Assembly (NCBI RefSeq): GCF_900102175.1
Contig: NZ_FNKN01000002.1
Coordinates: forward strand, 778,314-842,313
From: Microbacterium sp. cf332
Lineage (GTDB): Bacteria; Actinomycetota; Actinomycetes; Actinomycetales; Microbacteriaceae
Length of the DNA stretch: 64,000 nt
Reading direction: 5' to 3'
Positions 45,159 through 54,344 of this stretch are shown piece by piece. Under the pieces are notes generated by a model. It did no database searches, was not told the origin of the DNA, and saw only the letters and a list, made by a program, of their open reading frames with translations. The position numbers and the translations under genes are program-made. Position 1 is the first letter of the stretch, and every line of letters begins with the position of its first letter.

Positions 45159-46490
45159 GTGCCGTCTCTCGCCGCCCTCGTCGATGCTGCCGACGGCGCG
45201 CTCGCCCCGGTGACCCCGTTCCCGCCCGCCCGGATCATCAGCGGTGTGCACGTCTCCGAGCTCGCGGCGCCCGGCCGCTACCTCGCGGGCGGGGAGCTGC
45301 TGCTGACCACGGGCATCCCCCTCACGGGGCACGACGGCGACGCCGCGTACGTCGCCTCGCTCGCGGCGCACGATGTCGGAGCCCTCGGGCTGGGCCTCGG
45401 CGAGGGATGGGACGCCCCGCCGCCCGGATTCGCCGCGCGCTGCGCGGACGCCGGTGTCGCGCTGTTCGTCGTACCCGACGGTGTCCCGTTCCTTGCTGTC
45501 TCGCGCGCCCTCATGACCCTCGAGCGTCGTCTCGAGCGCGACGCGGGGCTGCGCGCCGCGTCGGCCCACACCCGACTGGCGGAGGCCGCGACGGGCGACG
45601 AGCCCCGCCCCGCCATCGCGCGGGCGATCGCGGAGGCCGTCGGCGGCTGGGCGGCCTGGGTGCCGGCGTCGCGACACGACGGCGCGGCGCTGCTGCATCC
45701 GCCGGCGCTCGCCGGGATGCTGCCCGCCGTCATTGCCGACGTCGAGGCCTCGCTACGACGCTCGGGCGCCGCCGCGGCATCCTTCGCGTCGCACGGCTCG
45801 GTCGCCGTCGCCTTCCCGGTGATGACGGGCGGACGCATGGGCGGCGCCCTCGTGATCGGCTCGGGGCGACCGCTCTCCCGTGCCGACCGTCAGCTCGCGC
45901 TCACGGCGGTGGCGCTGCTTCGGATGGTCACGGCTCCCGCGGGCGCGGCGTCGCCGGTGGAGTGGGTCGCGCGCCTCGCGCTCGACGGCGAGACCGCGGC
46001 GGCCCGCTCGCTCGCGCGCGCGGGCGGGGTCGCTCTGCCCCGCATGGTGCGGGTGGCGGTCACGGGCGTCGACGGCGAGCCCCATCCGCTGTCGGCGGTC
46101 GAGGACGGGATGCGGCTGGCCCTGCTCGATGTCGACGACGTCTCCGAGGCCGGCGCGGTCAGCGCCCCGGTGCCGCTCGACGAGGCCCCGGCCGCAGCAT
46201 CCCGGGCGATCGCGCTGTGGCGGTCGGCGGACGGCACGGGCGCGGTGACCGAGCGTCCGCGCCGCGTCGAGCTCTGGCTCGACGCGCTCGACGGGTCGCC
46301 CGGACTGCGCGACGCGGTGCGGGCGCACCTCTCGTCGAGCCAACGGATGGAGCAGACGGCCCGGATGCTCGGCGTCCACCGCAACACCGTGCGTCAGCGC
46401 ATCGCCGCCGCGGAGCGGGTCATGGGTGTGCCGCTGACGGACCCGGACGTGGCTGCCGAGCTGTGGCTCGCGCTGCGCGTCAGCCGCTGA
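45159..46490 (+). CDS. PucR-type transcriptional regulator
   Basis: A 443-residue regulator. The N-terminal PucR domain (PPARIISGVHVSELAAPGRY...GGELLLTTGIPL) is followed by a divergent GGDEF-like middle and a C-terminal helix-turn-helix (QTARMLGVHRNTVRQRI). PucR proteins activate purine, GABA or amino-acid catabolic operons. It lies back-to-back with gabT. GTG 45159 is chosen because CACAAT lies six bases before it. ATG 45141 lies within the palindrome. The 3' end overlaps the convergent CoA-transferase gene by 11 bases. Confidence 0.88.
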   Translation: MPSLAALVDAADGALAPVTPFPPARIISGVHVSELAAPGRYLAGGELLLTTGIPLTGHDGDAAYVASLAAHDVGALGLGLGEGWDAPPPGFAARCADAGVALFVVPDGVPFLAVSRALMTLERRLERDAGLRAASAHTRLAEAATGDEPRPAIARAIAEAVGGWAAWVPASRHDGAALLHPPALAGMLPAVIADVEASLRRSGAAAASFASHGSVAVAFPVMTGGRMGGALVIGSGRPLSRADRQLALTAVALLRMVTAPAGAASPVEWVARLALDGETAAARSLARAGGVALPRMVRVAVTGVDGEPHPLSAVEDGMRLALLDVDDVSEAGAVSAPVPLDEAPAAASRAIALWRSADGTGAVTERPRRVELWLDALDGSPGLRDAVRAHLSSSQRMEQTARMLGVHRNTVRQRIAAAERVMGVPLTDPDVAAELWLALRVSR

Positions 46491-47646
46491 CGTCGCCGGT
46501 CGGCGCCGCGAGCCAGCGCAGCACCTCGTCGGTGTGCTCGCCGAGCCGAGGTGGCGCGGTGCGCGCGCTCTCGACGGGCGGGGCCCACGTGATGGGAGAC
46601 CGCACCTGGCGCGAGGTCCGGCCGTCGGCGCCGACGGCGTCGTAGACCGGATCGAGTCCGAGACGATCGGCCAGCGCGATGCCCTCGCCGATCGTCGCGA
46701 CGACACCCGCGGCGACGCCGACGGCGTTGAGTCGTTCCGCCCATGTCTCCGCGGGCTCGGCGGCGAGGGCGGCCTCGAGAGAGGCGGCGAGCTCGTCGCG
46801 GTTGCTCACGCGCAGGGTGTTCGTCGCGAACCGCGCGTCGGCGGCGAGGTCGGGAACCCCGAGCACGGTGGCCATTCGGGCGAACTGGACATCGTTGCCG
46901 CACGCGACAGCGAGCGGGCCGTCGCTGCAGCGCAGCACCTCGTAGGGGGCGATGGAGGGATGCCGGTTGCCCAGGCGGCCCGGCTCGGTCGCCGCCCCGA
47001 GATGTGCGGACATCTGGTTCACGAGTCCCGCCTGCAGGCTCGACAGCAGGTTGACCTCGACGCGCGACCCGCGCCCCGTGAGCTCGCGACGTCGCAGCGC
47101 GGCGAGGATCGCGATGACGGCGTCCTTACCGGTGAGCACGTCGACGAGGGCGACGCCGGCCTTCATCGCCTCGCCGTCGCGGTCGCCGGTGATGTGCATG
47201 AGCCCGCCGACGGCCTGCGCGACGAAGTCGTAGCCCGGCAGGTCGGCGCCGCCGGCGCTGCCGAAGCCGCTGACCGACGCGTAGATGAGGCCGGGATGTC
47301 GCTGAGCGAGCGTCTCCCAGTCGAAGCCGAGCCGCGCGAACTGCCCGGGACGGAAGTTCTCGATGACGACGTCGCTGCGCGCGATGATCGCCTCGGCCCG
47401 CTCGCGGTCGGCCGGGTCGGTCAGGTCGAGCGCGATCGAGGACTTGCCGCGGTTGGCCGCTTCGAAGTACGTCGTCATGCCGGACGCCGCATACGGCGGT
47501 CCCCACGCCCGGGTGTCGTCACCTGCTCCGGGGCGTTCGATCTTGATGACCCGTGCACCGAGGTCGGCGAGCATCATCGTGGCGAGCGGACCGGCCAGCA
47601 CGCGCGAGAAATCGGCGACGACGACGCCGGCGAGCGGAGCGCTCAT
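46480..47646 (-). CDS. Class III CoA-transferase (CaiB/BaiF)
   Basis: A 388-residue CoA-transferase. The catalytic aspartate is Asp169 in VALVDVLTG, the same position as in formyl-CoA transferase. RVLAGPLATMMLADLGA at the N-terminus is typical. These enzymes move CoA between carboxylic acids. The human and Pseudomonas relatives SUGCT and GcdG act on glutarate, which fits the glutaryl-CoA-dehydrogenase-type gene 3 kb away. The exact acid is inferred. It overlaps the LacI gene upstream by four bases and the PucR gene by 11 at the other end. Confidence 0.88.
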   Translation of the reverse strand: MSAPLAGVVVADFSRVLAGPLATMMLADLGARVIKIERPGAGDDTRAWGPPYAASGMTTYFEAANRGKSSIALDLTDPADRERAEAIIARSDVVIENFRPGQFARLGFDWETLAQRHPGLIYASVSGFGSAGGADLPGYDFVAQAVGGLMHITGDRDGEAMKAGVALVDVLTGKDAVIAILAALRRRELTGRGSRVEVNLLSSLQAGLVNQMSAHLGAATEPGRLGNRHPSIAPYEVLRCSDGPLAVACGNDVQFARMATVLGVPDLAADARFATNTLRVSNRDELAASLEAALAAEPAETWAERLNAVGVAAGVVATIGEGIALADRLGLDPVYDAVGADGRTSRQVRSPITWAPPVESARTAPPRLGEHTDEVLRWLAAPTGDVSG

Positions 47647-48665
47647 GCCCGCATCCGTTCGAGGGCGTGGGCGGTCGAGTCGCGGGCGACGACCGCGATG
47701 GGGAACTCGACGTCGGTGCCGCGGGGACTGCGTCCCTCGAGGACGTCGAGCAGCAGGGTGGCGCAGGCCACGCCCGACTCGCGCGCCCGGAGATCGATCG
47801 AGGTGATGGACGGGCGCAGATAGGGCAGCGAGGGGTGGTCGACGCACGAGACGACCGTGATGTCGTCGCCGATGACGCGCCCCAGGCGCTCGAGCGTCGC
47901 GGTCACCTCGATCGCGCTCGAGTCGGGGCCGCAGACGATGACGTCGGTCTCGGGCCGTTCGGCGAGCAGCTGCTCGGTGCGGTTGCGCACCTCGACCCAC
48001 GGCGCCTCGAACGTCACGGGCGCGATGACGGGGTCGAGACCGCGGTCGTGACACGCACGCCGGTAGCCCGAGACGAGCTGGCGGCCCCAGTCCGACGAGT
48101 CCGGTGCGACGATGAGGGCCGGATGGCGGGCGCCGGTGCGGTCGATCTCGTCGAACAGACGCAGCATCCCCGACTCGTGCGACGACCACACGACGCCGAC
48201 CGGCTCGCCGTCGACGTCGGACGGCAGGTGCTCCTGCGTCACGATCGGGATGCCCGAGGCGAACAGCGCCGGCAGGGCGGGGTCGCCGGCGAGCGGGTCG
48301 CCGATGACCAGCCCGTCGGCCCGGAGCGGACGTGACCGTCCGGACGACACCGAGGGGCTGACGATCGTGACGTCGACGTCGTGCGCGGCGGCGTGCGTCA
48401 CGATGCCGAAGGTGAACGCCATGTAGTACGACGAGCGCGAGACCACCTCGGGCAGCACGATGCCGATCGTCCCGACCGACCCCGTGCGCAGGTGGCGTGC
48501 GGCCGCGTTGACGGTGTAGCCGAGCTCCGCCGCGGCGGCCAGGACGGCCTCGCGGGTGGCGGGCGAAACCCGGCCGCTGCCGCTGAGCGCATCGGATGCC
48601 GTGGTCTTCGCCACGCCCGCGCGACGGGCGACATCGATGAGGCGTGCTCTGCCGGACCCGTGCAT
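47643..48665 (-). CDS. LacI family transcriptional regulator
   Basis: A 340-residue regulator. The N-terminal helix-turn-helix (LIDVARRAGVAKTTASDALS) and hinge helix lead into a periplasmic-binding-protein-like effector domain (GTIGIVLPEV onwards). LacI members repress catabolic genes from symmetric operators with a central CG. A perfect 18-bp palindrome of that form lies 86 bp upstream, in the promoter of the divergent amine oxidase operon. It is co-transcribed with the CoA-transferase gene. Confidence 0.92.
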   Translation of the reverse strand: MHGSGRARLIDVARRAGVAKTTASDALSGSGRVSPATREAVLAAAAELGYTVNAAARHLRTGSVGTIGIVLPEVVSRSSYYMAFTFGIVTHAAAHDVDVTIVSPSVSSGRSRPLRADGLVIGDPLAGDPALPALFASGIPIVTQEHLPSDVDGEPVGVVWSSHESGMLRLFDEIDRTGARHPALIVAPDSSDWGRQLVSGYRRACHDRGLDPVIAPVTFEAPWVEVRNRTEQLLAERPETDVIVCGPDSSAIEVTATLERLGRVIGDDITVVSCVDHPSLPYLRPSITSIDLRARESGVACATLLLDVLEGRSPRGTDVEFPIAVVARDSTAHALERMRA

Positions 48666-48750
48666 GCGGCGAGTCTAACCACACCGATCGGACCGTAACG
48701 CGCTCGCAACAATTCGGGTCTTGCGCCGTAACGGGGCTCTCGCATACTTT

Positions 48751-48768
48751 TGCCGGAACGTTCCGGCA
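48751..48768. promoter_or_regulatory. LacI-type operator, perfect 18-bp palindrome
   Basis: TGCCGGAACGTTCCGGCA is its own reverse complement with a CG centre, the form favoured by LacI proteins. It lies between the divergent lacI and amine oxidase genes. No second full copy was noticed. Confidence 0.75.
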
Positions 48769-48817
48769 CCGAACCCGACAGTGCCCAAACAAGACAGTGC
48801 CCCGAATCGGAGATGCG

Positions 48818-50854
48818 ATGAACTGCTCCTGCACCCCCAGCACGCACACCCAGCGCTCGCGGCGCCTCGGCGACGAGTCGGGCGCGCCCTACGCCACGCT
48901 GTCGGAGGCCGAGCTGTTGCGCGCCGCCGAGATCCTTCGGACCCGCGGTGCGCTCGACGACGACCACCGCATCGCCTACATCGGACTTGACGAGCCCGAC
49001 CGCCGCGAGGTCGCTGCCGGAGCCGACGTGCCGCGCCGCGCCCGGGTGCAGCTGCTCGACGTGGGCACCGGGCTCGCCCGTGACATCTCCGTCGATCTCG
49101 CCGCCGGCGAGCTGGCGCTGGACGTGCCGATCGAGCACGACGTCAGCGGCCAGGTGCCGCTGCTGCAGGAGGAGCATGCGCTCATCCGCGACCTGCTGGC
49201 CGTCGACGAGGACTGGCTCGCGGCGCTGCGCCTGCGGGGCATCACCGACCCGGCGACCGTCGCGCTCGCCGGACTGTCGGCCGGGCGCTACCCGATCGAG
49301 GGAGAGGCGGGCCGCCGGCTCGCCCGAGTGCTCGCGCACCACCAGCCGACCCCGCAGACGATGCCGTGGGCGCACCCGATCGACGGGCTCGTCGCCTACG
49401 TCGACCTCGGCTCGCGGAGCGTCGCGCAGGTCGTCGACACCGGAGTCATGCCCATCCCGCAGGAGACGGCCGACTATCACGTGCCCGGAACCTTCGGCCC
49501 CGAGCGCACGACGCAGAAGCCGATCGTGATCCAGCAGCCCGAGGGGCCGAGCTTCTCGTTCGACGGCGACGTGCTGAGGTGGGAGAAATGGTCGCTGCGC
49601 ATCGGCTACGACATGCGCGAGGGGCTCGTCCTGCACGGGATCGGGTTCGAGGATGCCGGTCGCGTCCGGCCCATCGTCCACCGCGCCTCGATCGCCGAGA
49701 TGCTCGTGCCGTACGGCGATCCGGGCCCCGTGCGTTTCTGGCAGAACTACTTCGACACCGGCGAATACCTGCTGGGCCGGCTCGTCAACAGCCTCGAGCT
49801 CGGCTGCGACTGCGTGGGCGACATCACCTACCTCGACGTGCCGATCGCCGACGCGCGCGGCGGCGTGAAGGTGCTGCCCAACGCGATCTGCATCCACGAG
49901 GAGGACGCCGGCGTGCTCTGGAAGCACACCGAGCAGTTCACCGGGACGAGCGACGTGCGCCGTCAGCGCCGCCTCGTGGTGTCGTTCTTCGTCACGGTGG
50001 GCAACTACGACTACGGCTTCTACTGGTACCTCTACCTCGACGGCAAGATCGAGTTCGAGGCGAAGGCGACCGGCCTGGTGTTCACCGCCGCGTACGACGA
50101 GCGCACCGGTCGCTTCGCGAGCGAGCTCGCGCCCGGACTGGCCGCGCCGTACCACCAGCACCTCTTCTGCGCGCGGCTCGACATGGCCGTCGACGAGGGC
50201 CCCGCCGTGATCGACGAGATCGACGTGACGACCGTGCCGATCGACGACGGCAACCCGCATGGCACCGCGATCGGCTTCACCGCGACGCGCCTGACCAGCG
50301 AGTCCGGCGCCGTGCGCCGCGCCAACGCCTCGGTCGGTCGCACGTGGCGGGTGAGCAGCGCGACCGCGACCAACCGTTTCGATCGTCCGGTCTCGTACGT
50401 GCTGACCCCCGAGGGGACGCCCGTGCTCCAGGCCCACCCCGAGTCGGTCATCGCGTCGCGCGCCCGCTTCGCGACCGCCGACCTCTGGGTCACCGAATAC
50501 GACCCCGAGGAGCGCTACCCCGCAGGCGCCGTCGTCAACCAGAGCGTCGGCGAACAGGGCCTCCCCGCGTTCATCGGCGACGACGCCCCGCTCGAGCCGG
50601 CCGATCTCGTGCTCTGGCACACCTTCGGCCTGACCCACTTCCCGCGACTCGAGGACTGGCCCATCATGCCGGTCGACACCTGCGGCTTCGTCCTCACGCC
50701 CCACGACTTCTTCGACCGGAACCCGACCCTGGACGTCCCGGCGTCCGCATCCTCCTGCTCGTGCGCCCACGAGGCGCCCGGTCACGGAGGGGACCCGCAC
50801 CACACGCCCCACTCGCACCACCTCCCCGTTTCGCCGTCGAGCCACGCACACTGA
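48818..50854 (+). CDS. Copper-containing amine oxidase
   Basis: A 678-residue topaquinone enzyme that oxidises primary amines to aldehydes, ammonia and peroxide. The topaquinone precursor is Tyr397 in NYDY. Copper ligands appear as the HxH in YHQHLF and the later histidine of GLTHFPRLEDWP. No export signal is seen, so the enzyme looks cytoplasmic. Both ends have added CxC motifs: MNCSC at the N-terminus, and a ~35-residue C-terminal tail rich in Cys and His after SSCSC. Such ends could bind copper. Downstream is the ABC importer of the same operon. Confidence 0.93.
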   Translation: MNCSCTPSTHTQRSRRLGDESGAPYATLSEAELLRAAEILRTRGALDDDHRIAYIGLDEPDRREVAAGADVPRRARVQLLDVGTGLARDISVDLAAGELALDVPIEHDVSGQVPLLQEEHALIRDLLAVDEDWLAALRLRGITDPATVALAGLSAGRYPIEGEAGRRLARVLAHHQPTPQTMPWAHPIDGLVAYVDLGSRSVAQVVDTGVMPIPQETADYHVPGTFGPERTTQKPIVIQQPEGPSFSFDGDVLRWEKWSLRIGYDMREGLVLHGIGFEDAGRVRPIVHRASIAEMLVPYGDPGPVRFWQNYFDTGEYLLGRLVNSLELGCDCVGDITYLDVPIADARGGVKVLPNAICIHEEDAGVLWKHTEQFTGTSDVRRQRRLVVSFFVTVGNYDYGFYWYLYLDGKIEFEAKATGLVFTAAYDERTGRFASELAPGLAAPYHQHLFCARLDMAVDEGPAVIDEIDVTTVPIDDGNPHGTAIGFTATRLTSESGAVRRANASVGRTWRVSSATATNRFDRPVSYVLTPEGTPVLQAHPESVIASRARFATADLWVTEYDPEERYPAGAVVNQSVGEQGLPAFIGDDAPLEPADLVLWHTFGLTHFPRLEDWPIMPVDTCGFVLTPHDFFDRNPTLDVPASASSCSCAHEAPGHGGDPHHTPHSHHLPVSPSSHAH

Positions 50855-50885
50855 CCCGCGGGCCGGCACCTCGAGAGGAACCGCC

Positions 50886-52496
50886 ATGAGAACACGCACC
50901 CGAACGGGAGTGGTGATCAGCACGATCGCCCTCCTCACCCTCACCGGATGCAGCGCCGCATCCGCCCCGGATCCGGCCGCGACATCCGACGAAGTCGCGC
51001 CCGGCTTCATCGCCGTCGCCGACGCCGACGCCCCCGCGGGCGGCGAGCTCGTCGTCCAGGTCGACTACGACACCGCCGAGGCCAGCGGCCTCGACCCGCA
51101 GGGCGCCGCGACCGCACGGTCGTGGATGCTCGAGGGGCTCGTCTACGAGACCCTCACCACGATCGACGAGGACCTCGCCGTCGCCCCCGGTCTCGCGACA
51201 TCGTGGGAGACTCCGAGCGACACCGAGTACGTCTTCACCCTGGCCGACGACGCCGTGTTCTCGAACGGCCGCCCCATGACGGCGGCGGATGTCGTCGGCA
51301 GCCTCCAGCGCCTGATCGACAACCCGGTGACATGGACCGGGCAGCTCGGCCCCGTCGCATCGATCGAGGCGACGGGCGACCTCGAGGTCACCGTCACGCT
51401 CTCCGAGCCGTACACCGCCTTCCTCGCGGCGCTCGCGAACACCCCGGCCGCCGTGCTGCCGATCGCCGAGATGGAGGCGGGGGAGGTCGACATCACCCAG
51501 GAGATGCTGGGTACCGGACCGCTCGTCGCGACGGCGCACCGCCAGGACGAGCAGTGGACCTTCGCGCCGAACGAGAACCACCCGGACGCCGCCGACCTCG
51601 GCTTCTCGACGCTGACGATCGACATCGTCGGCGACGAGGCGACGCGTGCCGCGGCGTTGCGCGACGGATCGGCTGACCTCGCGATCCTGAACTCCACCGA
51701 CTCGGCCTCGCTGCTCTCCGGGACCGCGGATGCCCGCGTCGCGACCCAGCGCAACACCGACCTCCACTACCTGATGATCAACTCGCTCGGAGGCGACCCC
51801 GCGCTCGCCGACGAGGACGTGCGCTTCGCCATCAACTCGGCGATCAACCGCGACGCGATCAACGAGCTCGTGTTCGGCGGGGCCACGTCGGCCACCGGGG
51901 TCACCCCGGTGGGACTGCCGGACTCGTGCGATCCGACCTCGCTGCCGTCAGCGGCCCGCGACCTCGCGGCGGCGAAGGCGGCCGTCGACGCCGTCGGCGG
52001 GCTCGAGCTGAACCTGCTCGTCTACACCGACGAGCCGGTCCTGGCGCAGATCGCGCAGGTCATCCAGCAGAACCTGGCCGAGATCGGCGTCGACGTGTCG
52101 ATCGAGCAGCTCGACTACGCGACCTACTCGGGCCGCGTGTACGGAGCCTCGTCCGACTTCGACCTCGCGCTCAGCTGGTTCGCCGGCTATGCCGACCCCG
52201 CGATGGTCACGACCTGGTGGAACCCGCAGCTCGCCGGCTTCTCGGCGGTCTTCATGTCGGGGTCGCCCGAGCTCGGCGAGCTGATCGCCGCGGGCGCGTC
52301 GACCGAGCCCGGCAGCGACCGGGCGGCGACCTTCGCCGACCTGTGCTCGCTGGCCGATGAGCAGAGCGAGATGGTCCCGCTCGTGCTCCGGCCGTCGACG
52401 ATCGGGTGGAACACCGCGTCGCTCAGCCCCACGCTGAGCGCCGACGAGGGCTACGGCGACTTCCTCCGACGCATCACCGAATTCCGCGCCGGCTGA
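50886..52496 (+). CDS. ABC transporter substrate-binding lipoprotein (family 5)
   Basis: A 536-residue lipoprotein with lipobox LTGC near residue 21 and the layout of oligopeptide/nickel-type (SBP family 5) binding proteins: GLVYETLTTIDEDLAVAPGL, VSGDAVFSNGRPMTAADV-like segments and a C-terminal lobe. Family members capture peptides, nickel, opines or similar short ligands outside the membrane. It is one base from the next gene and forms a complete importer with the four genes that follow. Its ligand is unknown. Confidence 0.93.
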   Translation: MRTRTRTGVVISTIALLTLTGCSAASAPDPAATSDEVAPGFIAVADADAPAGGELVVQVDYDTAEASGLDPQGAATARSWMLEGLVYETLTTIDEDLAVAPGLATSWETPSDTEYVFTLADDAVFSNGRPMTAADVVGSLQRLIDNPVTWTGQLGPVASIEATGDLEVTVTLSEPYTAFLAALANTPAAVLPIAEMEAGEVDITQEMLGTGPLVATAHRQDEQWTFAPNENHPDAADLGFSTLTIDIVGDEATRAAALRDGSADLAILNSTDSASLLSGTADARVATQRNTDLHYLMINSLGGDPALADEDVRFAINSAINRDAINELVFGGATSATGVTPVGLPDSCDPTSLPSAARDLAAAKAAVDAVGGLELNLLVYTDEPVLAQIAQVIQQNLAEIGVDVSIEQLDYATYSGRVYGASSDFDLALSWFAGYADPAMVTTWWNPQLAGFSAVFMSGSPELGELIAAGASTEPGSDRAATFADLCSLADEQSEMVPLVLRPSTIGWNTASLSPTLSADEGYGDFLRRITEFRAG

Positions 52497-52497
52497 C

Positions 52498-53463
52498 ATG
52501 ACCGTCATCCTGTGGTCGATCCGGCGCGTGCTGGCCGCCCTCCTCACGCTCGCCGGAGTCTCGGTGCTCATCTTCGCCTCGGTGCGACTGATGCCCGGCG
52601 ACTACACCGACCTCGTCCTGGGTCCGCTCGCCACCGAGGCGCAGCGGGCCCAGGCCGTGGGCGAGTCCGGTCTCGACGCGCCCGTCGTCGAGCAGTACTT
52701 CCGCTGGGTCGGGGGCGTGCTCACCGGCGACCTCGGCTACTCCTTCGTCTCGAACGTGTCGGTGACGGAGGAGTTCGCCGCCCGGCTGCCCGTGACCGCG
52801 ACGATCGCGGCCATCACCGTCGTCATCACGCTGCTCGTCGGCATCCCGCTCGGCTTCGTCGCGGCCCTCCGGGCGGACGGATCGGCGGGGGCGGCCGGCA
52901 AGCTGCTGAGCGCCCTCGGCATCAGCATCCCCGAGTTCCTGCTCGCCGGTCTGCTCGTATTCGCCGTCTCGACGCTCGGGCTCGGCGTCTCGGTCGGCCA
53001 GTACGCCGCCTTCGCAGACGATCCCGCCCGCTTCTTCGGCTCGCTCGTACTGCCCGTCGCGGTCCTGGCGGTCGGATGCGTCGCCGTGGTCGCCCGCAAC
53101 ACACGCGACGCCGTCCTCAACGTCCTCGTCGAGCCGCACATCCAGGCGGCCGTCGCCCGGGGGGAGACGCCCATGTCCATCATCCGTCACCACGTCGTGC
53201 GCAACGCCGCGGCACCCATCCTGACGATCGTCGGAGCTCTCGTCGCCGTGCTGCTCGGTGGCACCGTGATCGTCGAGTTCGTGTTCAACGTGCCGGGCAT
53301 GGGCTCGTACCTGCAGACCGCGCTCGGGCGCCGCGACTACGCCATCATCCAGGCCGCGGTGCTGCTCGCCGCGACCGTGTTCATCCTTGCGGCCCTCGTC
53401 GTCGACCTCGTCTCGAACGCGCTCGACCCGCGGCTGCGCCTCACCGGGGGGAGCCGGCGATGA
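52498..53463 (+). CDS. ABC transporter permease (DppB type)
   Basis: A 321-residue membrane protein with six predicted helices and the permease signature EAA loop (VRNAAAPILTIVGALVAVLLG region). It is the first transmembrane subunit of the importer. One base separates it from the binding-protein gene, and its stop overlaps the second permease start by four bases. Confidence 0.94.
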   Translation: MTVILWSIRRVLAALLTLAGVSVLIFASVRLMPGDYTDLVLGPLATEAQRAQAVGESGLDAPVVEQYFRWVGGVLTGDLGYSFVSNVSVTEEFAARLPVTATIAAITVVITLLVGIPLGFVAALRADGSAGAAGKLLSALGISIPEFLLAGLLVFAVSTLGLGVSVGQYAAFADDPARFFGSLVLPVAVLAVGCVAVVARNTRDAVLNVLVEPHIQAAVARGETPMSIIRHHVVRNAAAPILTIVGALVAVLLGGTVIVEFVFNVPGMGSYLQTALGRRDYAIIQAAVLLAATVFILAALVVDLVSNALDPRLRLTGGSRR

Positions 53464-54344
53464 CCGTCACCCCGACCACCACCCAGCGCCTCTCCGGGGC
53501 CCGGCGCCGCACCCGCATCGCCTGGCGCGAGGTCGACGTGCTCACCCGCACCGCCATGATCGTCCTCGCGGCGATCGTCGTCGTCACGATCGTCGCGACC
53601 CTCACGGGCATCGCCGGATCGACCAGCGCCACCATCGGCGGACGGTTCCAGCCGCCCGCGCTCGACGCGCCCCTCGGCACCGACAACCTGGGGCGGTCGT
53701 TCCTGCCCCGGCTGTTCGAAGGGATCGGCACGACGCTCGTCGTCTCGATCGTCGCGGTCCTCTGCTCGGCCGCGGTCAGCGTGCTCCTCGGCATGGCCGC
53801 AGGCTACTTCGGCGGGGCCGCGAACGAGATCGTCATGCGTGTCGTCGACATCCTCTACGCGTTCCCTGCCCTCGTGCTCGCGATCCTCGTCTCGGCGCTG
53901 ATCGGGCCCGGCCGGCCCGCGGCCATCATCAGCATCGTGGCGATCACCATCCCGCTGATGACCCGCGTCGTGCGCCTGGCGACGCGCTCGGTCGCCGAAC
54001 GCGACTTCATCGTCTCGGCGCGCATCAGCGGCGTCCGCACCCCGGTCATCTTCGCGCGGCGACTGCTCCCGAACATTGCCGGCACCGTGATCGTGCAGGC
54101 GAGCTACGCCCTGTCCGTCGCCATCCTCGTCGAGGGAGGGCTGAGCTTCCTCGGCTTCGGCGTGCAGGTGCCCGAGGCGTCGCTCGGCCTGCTCATCCAG
54201 CAGGGCACGCTCTACATGACCCTCGCCCCGCACCTGCTCATCGTCCCGGGTGCGGTGCTGGTCGTGTCGATCCTCTGCATCAACATCGTGGGCGACAGCC
54301 TGCGAGACCGACTCGAACCCCGAGAGACGAGGTCGCTGACATGA
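53460..54344 (+). CDS. ABC transporter permease (DppC type)
   Basis: A 294-residue permease with an N-terminal cytoplasmic segment, helices at ~30-55 and in the C-terminal two thirds, and the typical GTDNLGRSFLPRLFEG and ARRLLPNIAGTVIVQ motifs. It forms the membrane channel with the preceding subunit. Its start overlaps the DppB-type stop and its stop overlaps the ATPase start. Confidence 0.94.
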   Translation: MTVTPTTTQRLSGARRRTRIAWREVDVLTRTAMIVLAAIVVVTIVATLTGIAGSTSATIGGRFQPPALDAPLGTDNLGRSFLPRLFEGIGTTLVVSIVAVLCSAAVSVLLGMAAGYFGGAANEIVMRVVDILYAFPALVLAILVSALIGPGRPAAIISIVAITIPLMTRVVRLATRSVAERDFIVSARISGVRTPVIFARRLLPNIAGTVIVQASYALSVAILVEGGLSFLGFGVQVPEASLGLLIQQGTLYMTLAPHLLIVPGAVLVVSILCINIVGDSLRDRLEPRETRSLT

